A stretch of DNA of 40,993 bases from a virus: positions 1 to 40,993 of IMG/VR virus record IMGVR_UViG_3300044858_001833. One strand, 5' to 3'. The notes under the pieces are model-generated. The model searched no databases. It worked only from the letters and a program-made list of their open reading frames with translations, and was not told the origin of the DNA. The position numbers were made by a program, and so were the translations under genes. Shown here one piece after another: positions 20,802 to 31,192 of the stretch; position 1 is the stretch's first letter, and each line of letters opens with the position of its first letter.

Positions 20802-22547
20802 TTAGAAGGGTAGGTCGTTTCTATTAAAGAAGTCACTAAGGATTAAGTGCCTTGCACGTTCTAATACTGCTTCATCAGTTCCTGCTTCTGCCACCATTCT
20901 CCTATATTGCAAGACAGACTGAGCTCCAAAGGTATTCAAGAAGTCAAAGTCTTGTGAAGCTCTCTGAACCCAGTGCTCTTCTATCTCCTTTTTAAGAGCC
21001 ATCTCATCTGTGGTAGCCTGACCTGGATTACGGCCAAGGTGATCAAGAAGCCTTCTAGCATCATCCTCACCAATTTCATCAACTCCTCCTTCAACAGCTC
21101 TACGTTCTAGTTCACCCATCCTCTGGATGTGTCTATCGTGTCTAGCTGCAACAATAGCATCATGCCCTAGGTTTGCTTGGAGTTCCTCTTGATTAGGTTG
21201 TATCCAATCATTAGCATCTTCCGGCATGTCATCAAAATCATCCTCACTTAGTTTGATCTTTGGCTCTTCACTAGCAACAATCCTATCCTTATACTTAGTC
21301 TTAATCTCTTCTGGTAGATACTGACGAGCATCATCCCAAGTGTAACGTGGATGTGCATCAATCTTATACCCAGTAGTTTCAAGGTATTTATCAATAGCTT
21401 TAACCTGTTCAGGAGAGAACTGAGTGTCGTTGTCCAGTCCCTTAATCTGATACACCACACCATTCTTAGCATCCGCTTCAAAAGTAAGCATTGGTCTACC
21501 AGATTTTTGGTCTCTGAGGGAAGTGATGACAACATCCCCACGCTTGATGGCATCCATACCACCACCCAAACCATACTCATTACTACCAGTATATCCTCCT
21601 ACTGAGTGGCGCATCCACTGCCCCTCATGCTTAAGGGCAAAGGGAGTTTTCAAATCTACTAGAGTACCTACTCCTTCTACTTCAACCTTAGGAGTAGTTT
21701 CCTTTCCATAATGCCCTTTCATCTTGCCAAATGTTTGTTTAAATCTGTCAGGGATTGACATTCCTTTTGTATCCATACCAAGCTCTTTAGCAAAATTCTC
21801 AGCTTCATTAAGAGAACGAGGAGTGGCTGGTGCTTGGTAATCTAAAGTTTTGACATTACGATATCTATCTCTAAGAGTAGTTAGAATATCATCAGAAGAA
21901 GATTCTTCCCACATCTTTTTCTCTGCTTCATACTTAGCATCAGTTCTTCTATATCTGCTGTCAGCTTTCCATTGTTCCCTAGAAGGGCCATAATTATCTG
22001 CTAGAGTAGATTCATCTGCAAGATAGTTAGTTCTATTCCTAAGTGTTTCTAAATTAGGATTGTTTAATCGTATAGCTTTATCCCCTTTAACCAAAGGGAT
22101 AAGGGCCTCCGCTTCTGCTCCTTTAAGAGCTTCTGTTTTAGCTCCGGGACTTATAGTAGTATATAGCCTTCTAAGATACTCTTTTTTATCTTGCTCTGAT
22201 CCATTCTGTACAAGATGCTGCCAAACAGGATCATCAGTTCTTCCATACTGATTAGCTAAATACTTCCCTTTTATTGGGTCTTTAAGAACACCTTTGTACA
22301 TTCTATCTAAATTACTACGTTGAAGAGAGTTTATCTGAGCTCCCTTCGGAAAGATTGCCGCCTCTGCTTCTGGTGAATAGCCAGCAAGCATTGCTGAGAC
22401 TGGAGCAAACACTTCTCCTAGCTTTCCACCAGAGCGAAGTAACTTCTCCTGCAAACCAACCCTGTCATCAGACCATAGGTTGTTTAGTGTAGGATTTTCT
22501 TTATAGCTTTCTTGTTCCCAGTAAGGACTCTTTAGGTATTCTGACAT
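20802..22547 (-). CDS. Large protein with PcfJ-like domain at the end of the late operon
   Basis: 581 aa. The middle (about 290-360) carries the pattern DLKTPFALKHEGQWMRHSVGGY, then VVITSLRDQKSGRPMLTFEAD and a QIKG strand, which corresponds to the PcfJ-like domain found in phage and plasmid proteins; the usual 'HCVGGY' has Ser for Cys here. The N-terminal ~250 residues are helical, and the C-terminus is acidic then helical. It overlaps the endolysin by 16 bases. It may be a virion or ejected protein, or act late on host RNA or DNA; the biochemical activity of the domain is not settled. Confidence 0.85.
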   Translation of the reverse strand: MSEYLKSPYWEQESYKENPTLNNLWSDDRVGLQEKLLRSGGKLGEVFAPVSAMLAGYSPEAEAAIFPKGAQINSLQRSNLDRMYKGVLKDPIKGKYLANQYGRTDDPVWQHLVQNGSEQDKKEYLRRLYTTISPGAKTEALKGAEAEALIPLVKGDKAIRLNNPNLETLRNRTNYLADESTLADNYGPSREQWKADSRYRRTDAKYEAEKKMWEESSSDDILTTLRDRYRNVKTLDYQAPATPRSLNEAENFAKELGMDTKGMSIPDRFKQTFGKMKGHYGKETTPKVEVEGVGTLVDLKTPFALKHEGQWMRHSVGGYTGSNEYGLGGGMDAIKRGDVVITSLRDQKSGRPMLTFEADAKNGVVYQIKGLDNDTQFSPEQVKAIDKYLETTGYKIDAHPRYTWDDARQYLPEEIKTKYKDRIVASEEPKIKLSEDDFDDMPEDANDWIQPNQEELQANLGHDAIVAARHDRHIQRMGELERRAVEGGVDEIGEDDARRLLDHLGRNPGQATTDEMALKKEIEEHWVQRASQDFDFLNTFGAQSVLQYRRMVAEAGTDEAVLERARHLILSDFFNRNDLPF

Positions 22548-23011
22548 ACAATATCCACGTACTTAGAAAGATCGTTAACTCTGTTAAGCCAGCCCTTGAT
22601 GTATTTATTCAAGGCTGGCTTTCTTTTTACCAAATCCAAGTAGTACTGGGTGCGACGTTGAATCATCCACCTAGCACTTCTTTGGGGGTTTCTTTCCTTT
22701 TCCTTTTCGAGTTCCACAAGCCATGATCTTGTCCTCCCTACTCCACAGTTTACTGCACTATCGAAGACAGCTATTGCTAGTGCCTTTTCCATTTTATCAC
22801 AACCAGCTTTGAGCCAGTAATCCCTCTCATAGATGAGAAAGGCTTCCTCTTTAGTTAGGCTCTTGATGTCAATATCAGGATAGGCTTTCTTGGATATGCC
22901 CCATTTAGTCTCGCCTCCTGGATCGGAGGCGTCGTTAGTGTAGCCGCCATCCTTACGATTGCTCCATTCCCAGATAGCTATAAAAGCAAATGCTTGTGGT
23001 AGATTACTCAT
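22532..23011 (-). CDS. Endolysin, GH108-type muramidase
   Basis: 159 aa. The catalytic Glu15 lies in AIWEWSNRKDGGYTND and is followed by DPGGETKWGISK, the signature of glycoside hydrolase family 108. A typical helical C-terminal lobe with AVFDSAVNCG follows. It cuts peptidoglycan glycan strands at lysis. No signal peptide is present, so a holin is needed; none is adjacent. It starts inside the stop of the giant virion protein (ATGA). Confidence 0.94.
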   Translation of the reverse strand: MSNLPQAFAFIAIWEWSNRKDGGYTNDASDPGGETKWGISKKAYPDIDIKSLTKEEAFLIYERDYWLKAGCDKMEKALAIAVFDSAVNCGVGRTRSWLVELEKEKERNPQRSARWMIQRRTQYYLDLVKRKPALNKYIKGWLNRVNDLSKYVDIVCQNT

Positions 23012-26000
23012 TGCCTATTCTCCTTGAACTGGTTCCATTGCTGGGTTCTCTTAGCTCCATGTGGAGAGGTGGCACCCTTAGCAAACTGGATATCAAGGGC
23101 AGTGTCAATAGGAATACTCCTAGCCAGAGCATGCCCTTCAATGTATTTTTCAATCTCCTGAGCAGCACCGGGATTGTATTGAATTGCTTGCTTTGCAAGC
23201 CTCTCAAACTTCTCCTTGTCTTTGTTGTCAAAGGCAGAGATTGTTTTAGACACCATGCTCTTAGTAGATTCTTTCCAAGCCATTTCAGACATCTTGTCTA
23301 GCTGTCTCACTTGCTTGCTAGCAAACTCACGTTGAGAGACAACACCAAGAGCAGCAGCCAGCTTCCATTCCTGCTTAGTTCTAGCATAGTGGGTAGGACT
23401 AACGTCATGGATTTGATTAGGATCTATTGTCAAGCCCTTCTCATTGGTCAATCCAAGGTAGTCAACACCATACTTAAGGTTTCCAGGAACAACCTCACGA
23501 GCAAATACAGCTCCTTCTTGCTTGGCAAACCCACTCTTAACCCAGTCACTTCCAGTCTTCATCTTGTTAGTGTAGAATGAAGACAGAGGCCAGATGAAAG
23601 AAGCAAGGTCGTCTGGTATAACATTGTCAGCAGCGAACTTCCTGTGCAAGGCAGCACTAGGAACATTATTATTACCAACAGCCTGTCCAGCCCATTTAGG
23701 AATAGAAGACAAGGGGCCGAAGGCTACCCACTCAGGAGCTTCACGAAGTAGGTATTCCCTTGGAGTGGGGATGTCAACACCCTTACTCTTCAGCCAAGTA
23801 GCTCCAAACTCAGCCTCATCCCCTCCGGGCATACCAAACATACCTGTAGTGAACCAAGAGGTGAGAGCAAGAGCAGTGAGAGCAGTATACATCTTCTTGT
23901 TGGAGAACGTAAACCACTGGTTTAGGTTGTTCATCTTGAAGGTGGACACAGTGCTAGCAAACTTCCCTAGTTCTCCCATACGCTGGAACATCATAGCTCG
24001 TTCCTGACTAGAATAGTCTACGAACAGAACAGAAGTGTCCTTATCAGCACGGATAGCTGCTTCCTTTAGGCTATACCCAGCACTCTTGTAGTAGTGAGCC
24101 ATAGTCATGGCAAATGTACCACGAGTCCAAGCTTCAGGACGTTCAATGGAATACTTACCAATTAAACCTGAGATGCTCTCGGCTCCCTTGAATACACCAT
24201 TAACAGAACCCCACACTGCTTTCTGTACTGGGTTCATACCAGTGGTTGTTACAATCTTACGGTGGATGGTGTGTTCCACAAGGTGAGGATCCATCACCCC
24301 ATTCTTGGTGAAGTAGTCAAAGAAGTAACGCCCTTCGGTAGTCATGTTCTCAAACTTACCAGCAATAGCGTGCACTAAGTCCATGCCACCAAGCATGGCA
24401 GAACCAGCCCTACTACCACCAGTAACACCCGCATCTATAGCCCTTGCAAAGCCCACAGTGAGGGCCTGTGGTACTTGGACTAGTTGAGTGAGAACAAAGC
24501 CACCAGAGACCCCTAGAGTGCCTGTAAGAGCAGTGTTCCTCATGATGGCAGACATCTCACGGAAAGCTGAGGGAGAGATGCCCAGTACTTGGGCTGTGTA
24601 GTCCTGTGCTTTGGAGAACACCTTCACCATATCCTCAGTACGACCAAAGGCATGGTCTAGATACTGAGTTACATACCGCTTAGACTCAGGAAGAGCAATG
24701 GAAGAATCAGTCAGGATTCTATCCATGTCCTTCATAATCTTCTGTTCAGCTAGCCAATGGTAGCCATGGTCAATAACCCCAAGCTGTGCCTCTAGAAGAT
24801 CAAAGGCATTGTTACGAGCATTCTCCCACGGACGAGCCCCTTCACTACCAAACACACCAGTCTTTGTCTTGAAGTGTTGCTTGTACCCCATGTAATTCTC
24901 TTGCACCTTGGAGTAATAGGCAGACAGGTTGTCTTGTAGTAGTTGTGCAGATTCATCTTGGTTCTTTAGAAGCTCCAACACTTCACTAGCTTTGCCATAT
25001 CTAGCGCCAAGAGAACCTGGGCCTTGATCCCATTTAGGATTGTATTCAACCAGATCGAAGATGACATCAGGCATCTTCTCTTTCACATAGTCAAGGGCAG
25101 CAGTGGCTTCTGCCTTAGTACGGCCAGCTACCACACCAATGGTTTTACCATCAGCACTCTTTACAATAGAACGATATGGCCCAAAGAATACACCAGCTAG
25201 GTAGTTGCTCCTCCATTTAAATCCTTCAATCCCTTGTGAGGCTAGCTCTGCTTGTATCTTCTGACCAAGAGTATCCAAGGAGCTACGGATTTTAGTGGCA
25301 AGGAGACGAGCTTCAGGATGGATGTTAGGAGTTTCCTTACCACCTTCTACACGAAGTAGCTCAGTCATAGACTCAACAAAGATCTTGACACCTTCTTGTT
25401 TTCCGCGAAGCTGAGAGAACAAACTACCTGTAATCTTATTAACTTCACCACGAATCTTGTTTTGCTCAGTCTTAATAACTACCTGAGCACGACGAGTTTC
25501 TCCAAGGATGTTTTCAACATTCCAATCAATAAAGGAATTACCTGTACGAGCAGCAGTCATCCTACCGCCAGAAGAGAGGTTCTCACGAAGAGCACGAGCA
25601 GAAGGAGATCCATCCAGATCGGTCTCAGTCTTCCAACGTTCCATCATTGTCTCTAGAGGTTGAAGGTCTGAAGAGACTGTTTCCTTAAGGCCGGGGATCT
25701 TTGCAATAGCAGCTTGAGCTGGAGTAGGTGTCTTGACGCTTTTCCCATAATGTTTCTCATACAGTTGTGCTGTTACTGGATCATTGAGATCTCTCCCAAT
25801 GGCAGTAGCAAACTGTTTCATTGTAGGATTTCTATTATATAGTTTCTTAGCAGCATCAACTACCTTCTCAGAGAAACCAAAGTTGACAGCACCACCCTGT
25901 TTACCACCGGGGCCTTTCCTGAAATTACCTATTCCCCTCAGAGAATTGTTGGGAGATTCAGCTACACCAGCATCCCTAGTAATTTTTCCACGGTTGGCAT

Positions 26001-27414
26001 CATGATTGTTCTTAGCTTGTTCTTGCCAATCCCTACGAGAAATAGTAGGATCTAGTGTAGGATCTTCAAGAGCTAGACGCTCTGCAATGGAGCTTTCACC
26101 GACAGCTTCTGTGGTTTTGTTTCCATACATGTCTGTACCTTCAACTAGCTTACCAACACTAGCATCACGACCAGCTCTCTCTGCTGCTTCAAGGGCATCC
26201 AAGTCTTCCCAAGAAACATTCCTAGCACTATCTGGAATCTCTTCTTTAGAACGACGGAGACGAGGAATCTCGTCAGCCATCAGAGAGTTGTTGATTCTCT
26301 TGTCTACATCAATAGGAGATTCATTCTTCTTAGGAAGAACAGTATTGTGCTTCCTTTCATGGAGCTCAACAAAGGTTTGGAACTCTTCGATTGATTCAAA
26401 CTTAGCTTTGGTTTCTGGTTTTAGATTGTTCCATAGTTCTTCAATACGAACAGGATCAATTAGAGACTTCTCTCCTGTGTTCATTCCAGAGACACGCTTT
26501 CCTTCAGGAGTAACCAAAGGTTCCCTAGCAATCTCTACACCAGGAATAGTTGGAGCAGGATTGGAGAGAGTGTCACGAGCTGGGAGTTCTCTTTCGTTAT
26601 ACAGAGGACGAGTGGGAATCTTTGGTTGCAGAGGGAAATCTACAGCTGGCATTTCAAGAGGAGATGTCTCTCGTCCAATATTACCTTCAGCAAATCCGGG
26701 ATCGTATTCAATAGGTTGTTCATTTGCTTTCTTCTGTTCTTCAGCAGCACGAAGAGCATCTGACTCGGCACGGATTGCATCTAGCTTGGGATCACCAGTT
26801 TTTTCAGCCTTCAACTTGAAGTTAGCCATTCCCTTTACTTGGGAAGGGAGTGCTTTTGCTCCCATTACAAGACCACCCACATTACCAACTACCTCAGTAA
26901 TATTTGGAAGAAGAGCTGTCTTATCAGTCATCTGTTGTTGTGCAGCAGACTGACCACCACCAGAGATAGCACCACCAAGAGCAGCACCAGGAGCACGAAC
27001 AACACTACGGAAACCTTGTCCAAGCATCTCATCAGCAACAGCACCAGACTCAGTAAGAGGAGGAACATGGGGAAACTTAGCTCCCTCCTCTACTGCTAAC
27101 TGGTCATAGGTTTCCCGAAGATTGTCTGGAACCATAAACTTACCAACAGCATCTAGACCAGCTCCATAGGCCATAGAAGGAAGATTAGGAACCATCCTAG
27201 CAATAGACTCTACACCACCAAAGGCATCTTTAAGTGGTTGAGGAATCTTATCTGCAAACGAGGATTGTTCTTGATTCAACCCAGACAGATGTGACAACAC
27301 CTCTTGGTCTGAATATCCAGAGGCTACTGCCCCTTTATAATCAAACTTAAGATGTTGTGAGATCTCCTCTGGAGAATACCCAGCTTTGAGTGCACCTTCA
27401 ATATCAAACGCCAT
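23008..27414 (-). CDS. Giant internal virion / DNA-ejection protein (1468 aa)
   Basis: The largest gene, last of three big virion proteins after the tail connectors, where P22 gp16-type and T7 gp16-type ejection proteins are found. The N-terminus has two tandem GYS-x2-E repeats (LKAGYSPEEISQHL, VASGYSDQEVLSHL). Residues ~200-480 look disordered with many Pro and Glu. The rest is mainly helical, with apolar segments near 970 (LTQLVQVPQALTVGFA) and 1180 (LTALALTSWFTTGMFG) that could insert in the membrane. No lytic transglycosylase or protease motif is visible. AGGAATTCCT lies before the ATG. Confidence 0.88.
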   Translation of the reverse strand: MAFDIEGALKAGYSPEEISQHLKFDYKGAVASGYSDQEVLSHLSGLNQEQSSFADKIPQPLKDAFGGVESIARMVPNLPSMAYGAGLDAVGKFMVPDNLRETYDQLAVEEGAKFPHVPPLTESGAVADEMLGQGFRSVVRAPGAALGGAISGGGQSAAQQQMTDKTALLPNITEVVGNVGGLVMGAKALPSQVKGMANFKLKAEKTGDPKLDAIRAESDALRAAEEQKKANEQPIEYDPGFAEGNIGRETSPLEMPAVDFPLQPKIPTRPLYNERELPARDTLSNPAPTIPGVEIAREPLVTPEGKRVSGMNTGEKSLIDPVRIEELWNNLKPETKAKFESIEEFQTFVELHERKHNTVLPKKNESPIDVDKRINNSLMADEIPRLRRSKEEIPDSARNVSWEDLDALEAAERAGRDASVGKLVEGTDMYGNKTTEAVGESSIAERLALEDPTLDPTISRRDWQEQAKNNHDANRGKITRDAGVAESPNNSLRGIGNFRKGPGGKQGGAVNFGFSEKVVDAAKKLYNRNPTMKQFATAIGRDLNDPVTAQLYEKHYGKSVKTPTPAQAAIAKIPGLKETVSSDLQPLETMMERWKTETDLDGSPSARALRENLSSGGRMTAARTGNSFIDWNVENILGETRRAQVVIKTEQNKIRGEVNKITGSLFSQLRGKQEGVKIFVESMTELLRVEGGKETPNIHPEARLLATKIRSSLDTLGQKIQAELASQGIEGFKWRSNYLAGVFFGPYRSIVKSADGKTIGVVAGRTKAEATAALDYVKEKMPDVIFDLVEYNPKWDQGPGSLGARYGKASEVLELLKNQDESAQLLQDNLSAYYSKVQENYMGYKQHFKTKTGVFGSEGARPWENARNNAFDLLEAQLGVIDHGYHWLAEQKIMKDMDRILTDSSIALPESKRYVTQYLDHAFGRTEDMVKVFSKAQDYTAQVLGISPSAFREMSAIMRNTALTGTLGVSGGFVLTQLVQVPQALTVGFARAIDAGVTGGSRAGSAMLGGMDLVHAIAGKFENMTTEGRYFFDYFTKNGVMDPHLVEHTIHRKIVTTTGMNPVQKAVWGSVNGVFKGAESISGLIGKYSIERPEAWTRGTFAMTMAHYYKSAGYSLKEAAIRADKDTSVLFVDYSSQERAMMFQRMGELGKFASTVSTFKMNNLNQWFTFSNKKMYTALTALALTSWFTTGMFGMPGGDEAEFGATWLKSKGVDIPTPREYLLREAPEWVAFGPLSSIPKWAGQAVGNNNVPSAALHRKFAADNVIPDDLASFIWPLSSFYTNKMKTGSDWVKSGFAKQEGAVFAREVVPGNLKYGVDYLGLTNEKGLTIDPNQIHDVSPTHYARTKQEWKLAAALGVVSQREFASKQVRQLDKMSEMAWKESTKSMVSKTISAFDNKDKEKFERLAKQAIQYNPGAAQEIEKYIEGHALARSIPIDTALDIQFAKGATSPHGAKRTQQWNQFKENRQ

Positions 27415-27422
27415 AGGAATTC

Positions 27423-28424
27423 CTATCTATTAAATGAACCTATCGGGGGACGAGCACCTGGTTGAGCACCACCTTGACCACCTATCAATGAAGGACTCTG
27501 CTGCTGTCCAGGAAGCTGAGCAACAGCAGGAAAATCAATAGCGTTAGGTTTTACAGCACCGGCAGCACGAGCTTGCTTGTCCATCTGTTCATACATAGCA
27601 GCTTGTTGTGTATATTGAGCTTTGAGAGTTTCATCTGGTTCATTCATAGCCATAACAGAGAAGGCAACAGCAGCAGCTTGGTAATTACCTTTCTTGACAG
27701 CTTGTTGGATGTAAGACAATTGTGAGTTCTTAGCAGCAGCCTGAGCTGCACGCATAGCAGCAATACGCTCTTGGCTAGCATTCTGTTCTCTACCAACTTG
27801 CAGCCTACTATCCCTGTCACCACCATGAATTACTTCTTGGTTTTCATACTGGTTATTCTGCTCCGTAATCTTACCACGAACAGCAGGAGAATCAGCAAGG
27901 GTGCTCTTAAACTTATCAGTTACCATGTCGATGAACCCTTTAAACTGTTGAGGTTGCATCTTGGAACCAATTTGCTGAAACTCAGGAGGCATCTGCCGTA
28001 GAATGTTCTGGTAGCTAGCAGGGCCATACTGACCACCACCTTGAAGCAAAGCATCCAAATCAGTGCTAACACGCTGAAGGCCATTGAGCAGGGTTTTGTT
28101 CTCATCCTCAGAACCAGAAGCCCTGTTCTTGGAGTTACCAGCAGCAATGCCAGTATTAAGAGTTCCCATAGCAAGCTGCCCAGCAGCAGAAGCAGACTGA
28201 TCTTTACCCATAATACCTTGCTGACGCAATGCTTCCATACGAGGATCATTGAAGTCAGCAGAGGCACGTTCAGCTTCAATGCTCTTGATGACATTACCAA
28301 GCTGAGATTGTTGGAGCTCAAGCATATTGGCAGCGTCAATATCTGCCTCACGCTTGCCTACCATATTACCGGCAGACATACCCCAAGGTTTGTACTCAGT
28401 TTCTTGCCCTTGCATAATTCCCAT
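27423..28424 (-). CDS. Gln/Ala-rich internal virion protein (333 aa)
   Basis: The start MGIMQGQETEY follows the previous stop by two bases; a TTG 12 bases upstream is also in frame but less likely. The sequence is helical with many Gln, Ala and Met, a coiled-coil-prone middle (EQNASQERIAAMRAAQAAA) and a disordered, Pro/Gly/Gln-rich end. It sits between the other two ejection-type proteins, a position matching P22 gp20 or T7 gp15. No catalytic motif. Confidence 0.85.
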   Translation of the reverse strand: MGIMQGQETEYKPWGMSAGNMVGKREADIDAANMLELQQSQLGNVIKSIEAERASADFNDPRMEALRQQGIMGKDQSASAAGQLAMGTLNTGIAAGNSKNRASGSEDENKTLLNGLQRVSTDLDALLQGGGQYGPASYQNILRQMPPEFQQIGSKMQPQQFKGFIDMVTDKFKSTLADSPAVRGKITEQNNQYENQEVIHGGDRDSRLQVGREQNASQERIAAMRAAQAAAKNSQLSYIQQAVKKGNYQAAAVAFSVMAMNEPDETLKAQYTQQAAMYEQMDKQARAAGAVKPNAIDFPAVAQLPGQQQSPSLIGGQGGAQPGARPPIGSFNR

Positions 28425-28426
28425 AA

Positions 28427-30646
28427 TTAACCCCAACCAAACAAGCTAGACAAAGAAGAAGGCATCTCCGAGAGAGCAAAATCACGGGCAACTCCACCAA
28501 TAGCCTGACCAAATGGAGCATATCTATTACGTTCCATTCCAGCCAGAGGAGCCATGTATTTCATGATTTCAGCTTCATTGTTATTACCTTGTGAGAAGCC
28601 TCCTTGCAGAGTACGCAAGTAGTTATCCTGATCTGCAAGAGAATTCCTACGGAGATCAGTTTCCATCCTACCAGAATTCATATAACCACCACGACGCCCA
28701 CCAGCAGCGCCCTTAGCCGCCATCTGATCACGCATGATGCCACCGGCACCATTCATCCATTCACGGAAACGTGTTTCTGGATCTTGGACATTCTTCTGCC
28801 ATTGTGTATTAGCAAAGTCACCACGAGCACGATTGGGATCAACATAGCCCCGCATCTTCTCAAGCTGGTCTTCATACATCTTCATTGCGTCTTGGTTAGA
28901 CCTATAATCCATGAAGGCATTAACACCACGACCAACAAGATTGGCAGGAGAAGGTGCTTGGAATATTCCCGGACGCTTTCCACCGATTGGATCAAACAAA
29001 TTGTTCAACATATTACTACCTCCTCTTGTTAATTGTCCAGCCGTATCTGGGGTTAATCCAAAATCATCACGAAGCATTTGAGAGAATCTGTCAGGCATTG
29101 AACGCATCCCTTGCCCGTTTGTAAAGTCACCAGCAGCATCTGTCCCGCCGCCCCAGTCATCTAGAAATTGACCGGGATTGTCTGTAATTTCAGGTGGGCC
29201 ATACAAATCAAGAGGGCCAAAGCCACTGCTAGATGTGAATGCCCCTGCTCCACCAGCAGCCAAATCCCCACCCATCATAAGAGTAGGAGAGCCTTCCAAA
29301 GCAGCCCATTGAGAGGCAAGACTACCGGCTCCCTCACCCATAGCACCAAAAGCTGGAGAAAGCATTCCAGCTCCTTCACCCATAGCAGCTCCACCCCAAC
29401 CAGCAAGAGAGCCTAAACCTGCCTCACCAAGAGCACCCCAACCAGCACCAAGTCCAGAACCAGTAAGTCCAGCGGCAGTAGAACCACCAAATCCCATAGA
29501 GCCAAGTCCAGCAACTTCACCAGTCAGGCCAAGACCACCAGCACCTGTAAATCCTAGACCACCACCAAGAGTAGAAGCACCAGCAGCTTCACCAGCAAGA
29601 GCACCAGCTCCTACACCAGCAGCACTTCCCACACCAGCACCAGCCCCCCATAAACCAGCAGCAGCGCCGCCAGTATAAATAGCAAGAGCTGCCATAGCAA
29701 TAGGCATAATCTTGCTCATAAATCCACCAGAGGCCTTGCTGTAGGTGGAAGCATTCGTGTCATTAAAACCAAACTTACCAGTGTCAGACTCTGCTAAGAA
29801 ACCATAATCGTTTCCAATGTCACGGACAATATCCTTGGTGTTAGGATTGAACAGACGCTGCAAGTTCATTGAGCTTTGTACTTTACCACTTGTATCCGCC
29901 GCAACCATACTACCGGGATTTGCATTAATCCTACGTCCTGCAATGTTACCAGAAGGATCAACTAGTGCATCATACCCATAAAGAGCTTTATCACCAGAAA
30001 CTCTAAAGTTTCCCTCAGGCCCGCCAGCAGTGCGGTGATATGTCCAATCAGGAACTTCTCCTTTTAATTGTCCAGAATTATAGGCAGAAAGAACATTATT
30101 GTATTGCTGCTCTATAGGCTGCCTACCATATTTCTCACGAGAATCAAACCTACCCGGTGCTCCGGGAGCATTTATAAAGTCATTATACAATTCTGCTTCA
30201 GTAGCAAAGCTTCTTTGAGGAGGAGCTTCTGGATCTTGTATAGCCAATCCAAGGGAATTTTTTGGAGCCCCATAAAAACTATGGGTCCATTGTCCATCTT
30301 CTGTTTGTGATCTACCAGTGGTGTATGCCATCTTCTGAGTAGCTGTTTTAACATCATCATAGAAGAGTCCACCAAGTTGCTTACCAGTAGGATCGAGCAT
30401 GTTATATGAAGTAGCATATGGATCAGCATACTGACGAGTGTAGCCAGCAGGGTCTTTGCTACTACCACCCATCCATTGATAGCCGGGAGCAAGGCCATTA
30501 GGCCCGCTAAAGAAGCCGGGATCGGATAGAGATGGCTGCATGGAAGTACCACTTACAGAAGGGCCTGAGGTTACGCCAGAGAACCCCGGATCAAGGGTGT
30601 CCTCTTCTTCAAGTTCTCCAGTAGTAGGATTTATTACTTGTGCCAT
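28427..30646 (-). CDS. Virion protein with long Gly/Ala hydrophobic core (739 aa)
   Basis: Residues ~315-450 are almost wholly Gly, Ala, Leu, Ser and Met (IYTGGAAAGLWGAGAGVGSA and onward), a glycine-zipper-like segment suited to membrane insertion or pore formation. The N-terminal 300 residues are polar with repeated Gly-Asn-Pro turns, and the C-terminal 150 are helical and basic. It follows the tail-hub genes and begins the ejection-protein trio. AGGAAATTCT precedes the ATG. It is probably ejected to form the channel across the envelope. Confidence 0.87.
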   Translation of the reverse strand: MAQVINPTTGELEEEDTLDPGFSGVTSGPSVSGTSMQPSLSDPGFFSGPNGLAPGYQWMGGSSKDPAGYTRQYADPYATSYNMLDPTGKQLGGLFYDDVKTATQKMAYTTGRSQTEDGQWTHSFYGAPKNSLGLAIQDPEAPPQRSFATEAELYNDFINAPGAPGRFDSREKYGRQPIEQQYNNVLSAYNSGQLKGEVPDWTYHRTAGGPEGNFRVSGDKALYGYDALVDPSGNIAGRRINANPGSMVAADTSGKVQSSMNLQRLFNPNTKDIVRDIGNDYGFLAESDTGKFGFNDTNASTYSKASGGFMSKIMPIAMAALAIYTGGAAAGLWGAGAGVGSAAGVGAGALAGEAAGASTLGGGLGFTGAGGLGLTGEVAGLGSMGFGGSTAAGLTGSGLGAGWGALGEAGLGSLAGWGGAAMGEGAGMLSPAFGAMGEGAGSLASQWAALEGSPTLMMGGDLAAGGAGAFTSSSGFGPLDLYGPPEITDNPGQFLDDWGGGTDAAGDFTNGQGMRSMPDRFSQMLRDDFGLTPDTAGQLTRGGSNMLNNLFDPIGGKRPGIFQAPSPANLVGRGVNAFMDYRSNQDAMKMYEDQLEKMRGYVDPNRARGDFANTQWQKNVQDPETRFREWMNGAGGIMRDQMAAKGAAGGRRGGYMNSGRMETDLRRNSLADQDNYLRTLQGGFSQGNNNEAEIMKYMAPLAGMERNRYAPFGQAIGGVARDFALSEMPSSLSSLFGWG

Positions 30647-30664
30647 AGAATTTCCTATACAAAA

Positions 30665-31192
30665 TTAAGATGCCATTATTACCCAATTTGTACCATCACT
30701 AGTAAGCCTAGCCCATGCTCCATCTACTGCTGCTAATATTGCTGTCCCAGTAGTTGCAGAGATAATGGGAACTACATCAGAAGAATTAGAATTAACAAGG
30801 TTTGCTGTAATTGTCTTAACATAAATAGTGCGGCCGTCGTACGTAGCCGCAGATGGAAGTGTCAGGGTACAAGTACCAGCAAAGTTTACAACTACATTAG
30901 ATTCAGTTGTAATAGTTCCTGTAGCAGCAGCAATTGTTACACTAGTACTAGTTAGTTCAGAATACTTATTTGCAGTGACATGGTAGTATTCACCAGTGGC
31001 CCCTCCCTGAAGGGACTGAAGAACTTGATGGCTACGACTAGCAATACTAGAGAGAGTAGAGCCAGCAAAATCAATAATGCTCCAAGGAACAGAACCTACA
31101 TTACTAATGTAGGCACGAAGTTGTCTAAACCATTCCAGCCATGCGAATGATCCCTGTGCATCATTTGTCGGTGGAGGAGGAAGTCCGGGCAT
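30665..31192 (-). CDS. Small tail-associated beta protein (175 aa)
   Basis: It starts on the stop of the tail-hub gene (TAATG). The N-terminus is Pro-rich (PGLPPPPTND) then helical; the segment GGATGEYYHVTANKYSEL matches the 'GEYYHLT' linkers of phage tail fibres. The C-terminal ~90 residues are Thr/Val-rich strands (TLPSAATYDGRTIYVKTI) like those of small fibre or decoration domains, and resemble the decoration-like protein at 40162-40635. Probably a tail tip or fibre-adaptor component. Confidence 0.8.
   Translation of the reverse strand: MPGLPPPPTNDAQGSFAWLEWFRQLRAYISNVGSVPWSIIDFAGSTLSSIASRSHQVLQSLQGGATGEYYHVTANKYSELTSTSVTIAAATGTITTESNVVVNFAGTCTLTLPSAATYDGRTIYVKTITANLVNSNSSDVVPIISATTGTAILAAVDGAWARLTSDGTNWVIMAS

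Noticed and set aside
26006-26953. 315-residue plus-strand frame opposite the giant virion gene
   Set aside because: Ser/Arg-rich shadow of the minus-strand gene, which continues intact through it and has the expected context.
23008-27414. Lytic transglycosylase domain in the giant virion protein
   Set aside because: No convincing catalytic Glu with the surrounding family motifs could be found by eye.
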